DNA of 64,000 nt from Bacteroidota bacterium (GTDB taxonomy: Bacteria; Bacteroidota; Bacteroidia; NS11-12g; UBA955): the NCBI GenBank assembly GCA_027488835.1, contig JAIYAW010000009.1:434001-498000 (forward strand). The letters run 5' to 3'. The notes beneath the pieces are model-generated. The model did no database searches and was not told the DNA's origin. It saw only the letters and a program-made list of their open reading frames with translations. The position numbers were made by a program, and so were the translations under genes. Shown here piece by piece: positions 63,683-64,000 of the stretch; position 1 is the stretch's first letter; each line of letters starts with the position of its first letter.

Positions 63683-64000
63683 ATGATTACATCCTATCAA
63701 GCAAAATATTTCGCCTACGAACTCTTAAAAAGAGCAAGCTCTGATTCGTCAGAAAAGTTTGGAGCAACTTTAATGGACGCTCAAGTTGAACTCAATCCCC
63801 ACCAGGTAGAAGCTGCACTGTTTGCTTTTAAATCACCATATTCAAAAGGAGCGATTTTAGCTGATGAAGTAGGACTTGGAAAAACGATTGAAGCAGGAAT
63901 TCTTTTAAGTCAACAGTGGGCAGAAAACAAAAAGCGAATACTAATTATTTGCCCTTCATCATTACGTAAACAATGGGTAAATGAATTAGCAGACAAGTTC
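63683..64000 (+). CDS. SNF2/RapA-type DEAD/DEAH helicase, N-terminal part (cut by window edge)
   Basis: The ATG at 63683 opens a frame of at least 106 codons that continues past the window. Visible motifs: a Q-like segment LNPHQVEAALFAF, Walker A ILADEVGLGKTIEAGI (an exact SNF2/RapA form), then IICPSSLRKQWVNE, motif Ia. SNF2-family helicases with such N termini often sit beside DNA methyltransferases and restriction enzymes in defence loci, but that part is not in view. Its start is 2 bp after the XRE gene. Confidence 0.85.
   Translation, partial: MITSYQAKYFAYELLKRASSDSSEKFGATLMDAQVELNPHQVEAALFAFKSPYSKGAILADEVGLGKTIEAGILLSQQWAENKKRILIICPSSLRKQWVNELADKF

Overview
The window reads as AT-rich chromosome from a member of the Bacteroidota. 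It has a type IX secretion locus (PorV, PorU, PorP/SprF, GldJ), proteins with type A and type B T9SS sorting tails, promoters of the Bacteroidota TTTG / TAnnTTTG kind, and almost no Shine-Dalgarno sequences. Genus cannot be fixed from this sequence; the GldJ-PorV-PorU association points to a free-living gliding/T9SS lineage rather than to gut Bacteroides.

Layout. 1-10.5 kb: tail of an MFS transporter, ribonuclease R, a polyprenyl diphosphate synthase, a giant T9SS type B cargo protein, fmt, an ECF sigma factor with a small partner, an acyl-CoA thioesterase, and rplU-rpmA. 10.6-15.6 kb: an outer-membrane barrel protein, a HU/CCDC81-SPOR protein, a TonB-like protein and folC. 15.9-20.6 kb: a second giant type B cargo protein. 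20.9-26.3 kb: Xaa-Pro aminopeptidase, pcm, a Gfo/Idh-like protein, a lipoprotein and a polyprenyl glycosylphosphotransferase. 26.3-30 kb: a type I secretion-like operon whose ABC subunit has no ATPase domain, followed by HlyD-like and TolC-like proteins. 30-38.7 kb: gyrB, an FtsX/LolE-type permease, a NamZ-like (DUF1343) protein, a DUF4920 lipoprotein, and an acyl-CoA carboxylase made of accB-accC plus a separately transcribed carboxyltransferase. 38.7-46.4 kb: the T9SS locus. 46.7-51.6 kb: tRNA-Gly, RNase P RNA, gatB, a degenerate SGNH hydrolase with LysM domains, and a YdcF-family protein. 51.7-57.9 kb: a WG-repeat protein, a lipoprotein, a DUF4143-type AAA ATPase with an unusual repeat promoter, a T9SS type A metalloprotease and a DUF4442 protein.

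From about 58 kb to the right edge the content changes to accessory DNA. A zeta-toxin-like kinase and a small partner sit between two perfect 36-bp direct repeats that contain a terminator hairpin. The right-hand copy abuts what looks like the 3' end of a tRNA gene, the usual footprint of integration into a tRNA. To its right, in the direction an integrated element would be expected to lie, are a MerR-like regulator with an unknown partner, a 54-residue ribbon-helix-helix protein, a primase-like/SF2 helicase fusion, an XRE regulator, and the start of a SNF2/RapA-type helicase that runs off the window. The combination suggests a mobile or integrated replicon that carries a helicase-centred, probably defence-related, operon. 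This is the part most worth extending and searching.

The three secreted cargo proteins are presumably exported and processed by the T9SS encoded here. Many genes have a TAnnTTTG box only 4-7 nt before the start codon, which suggests many leaderless or nearly leaderless messages.
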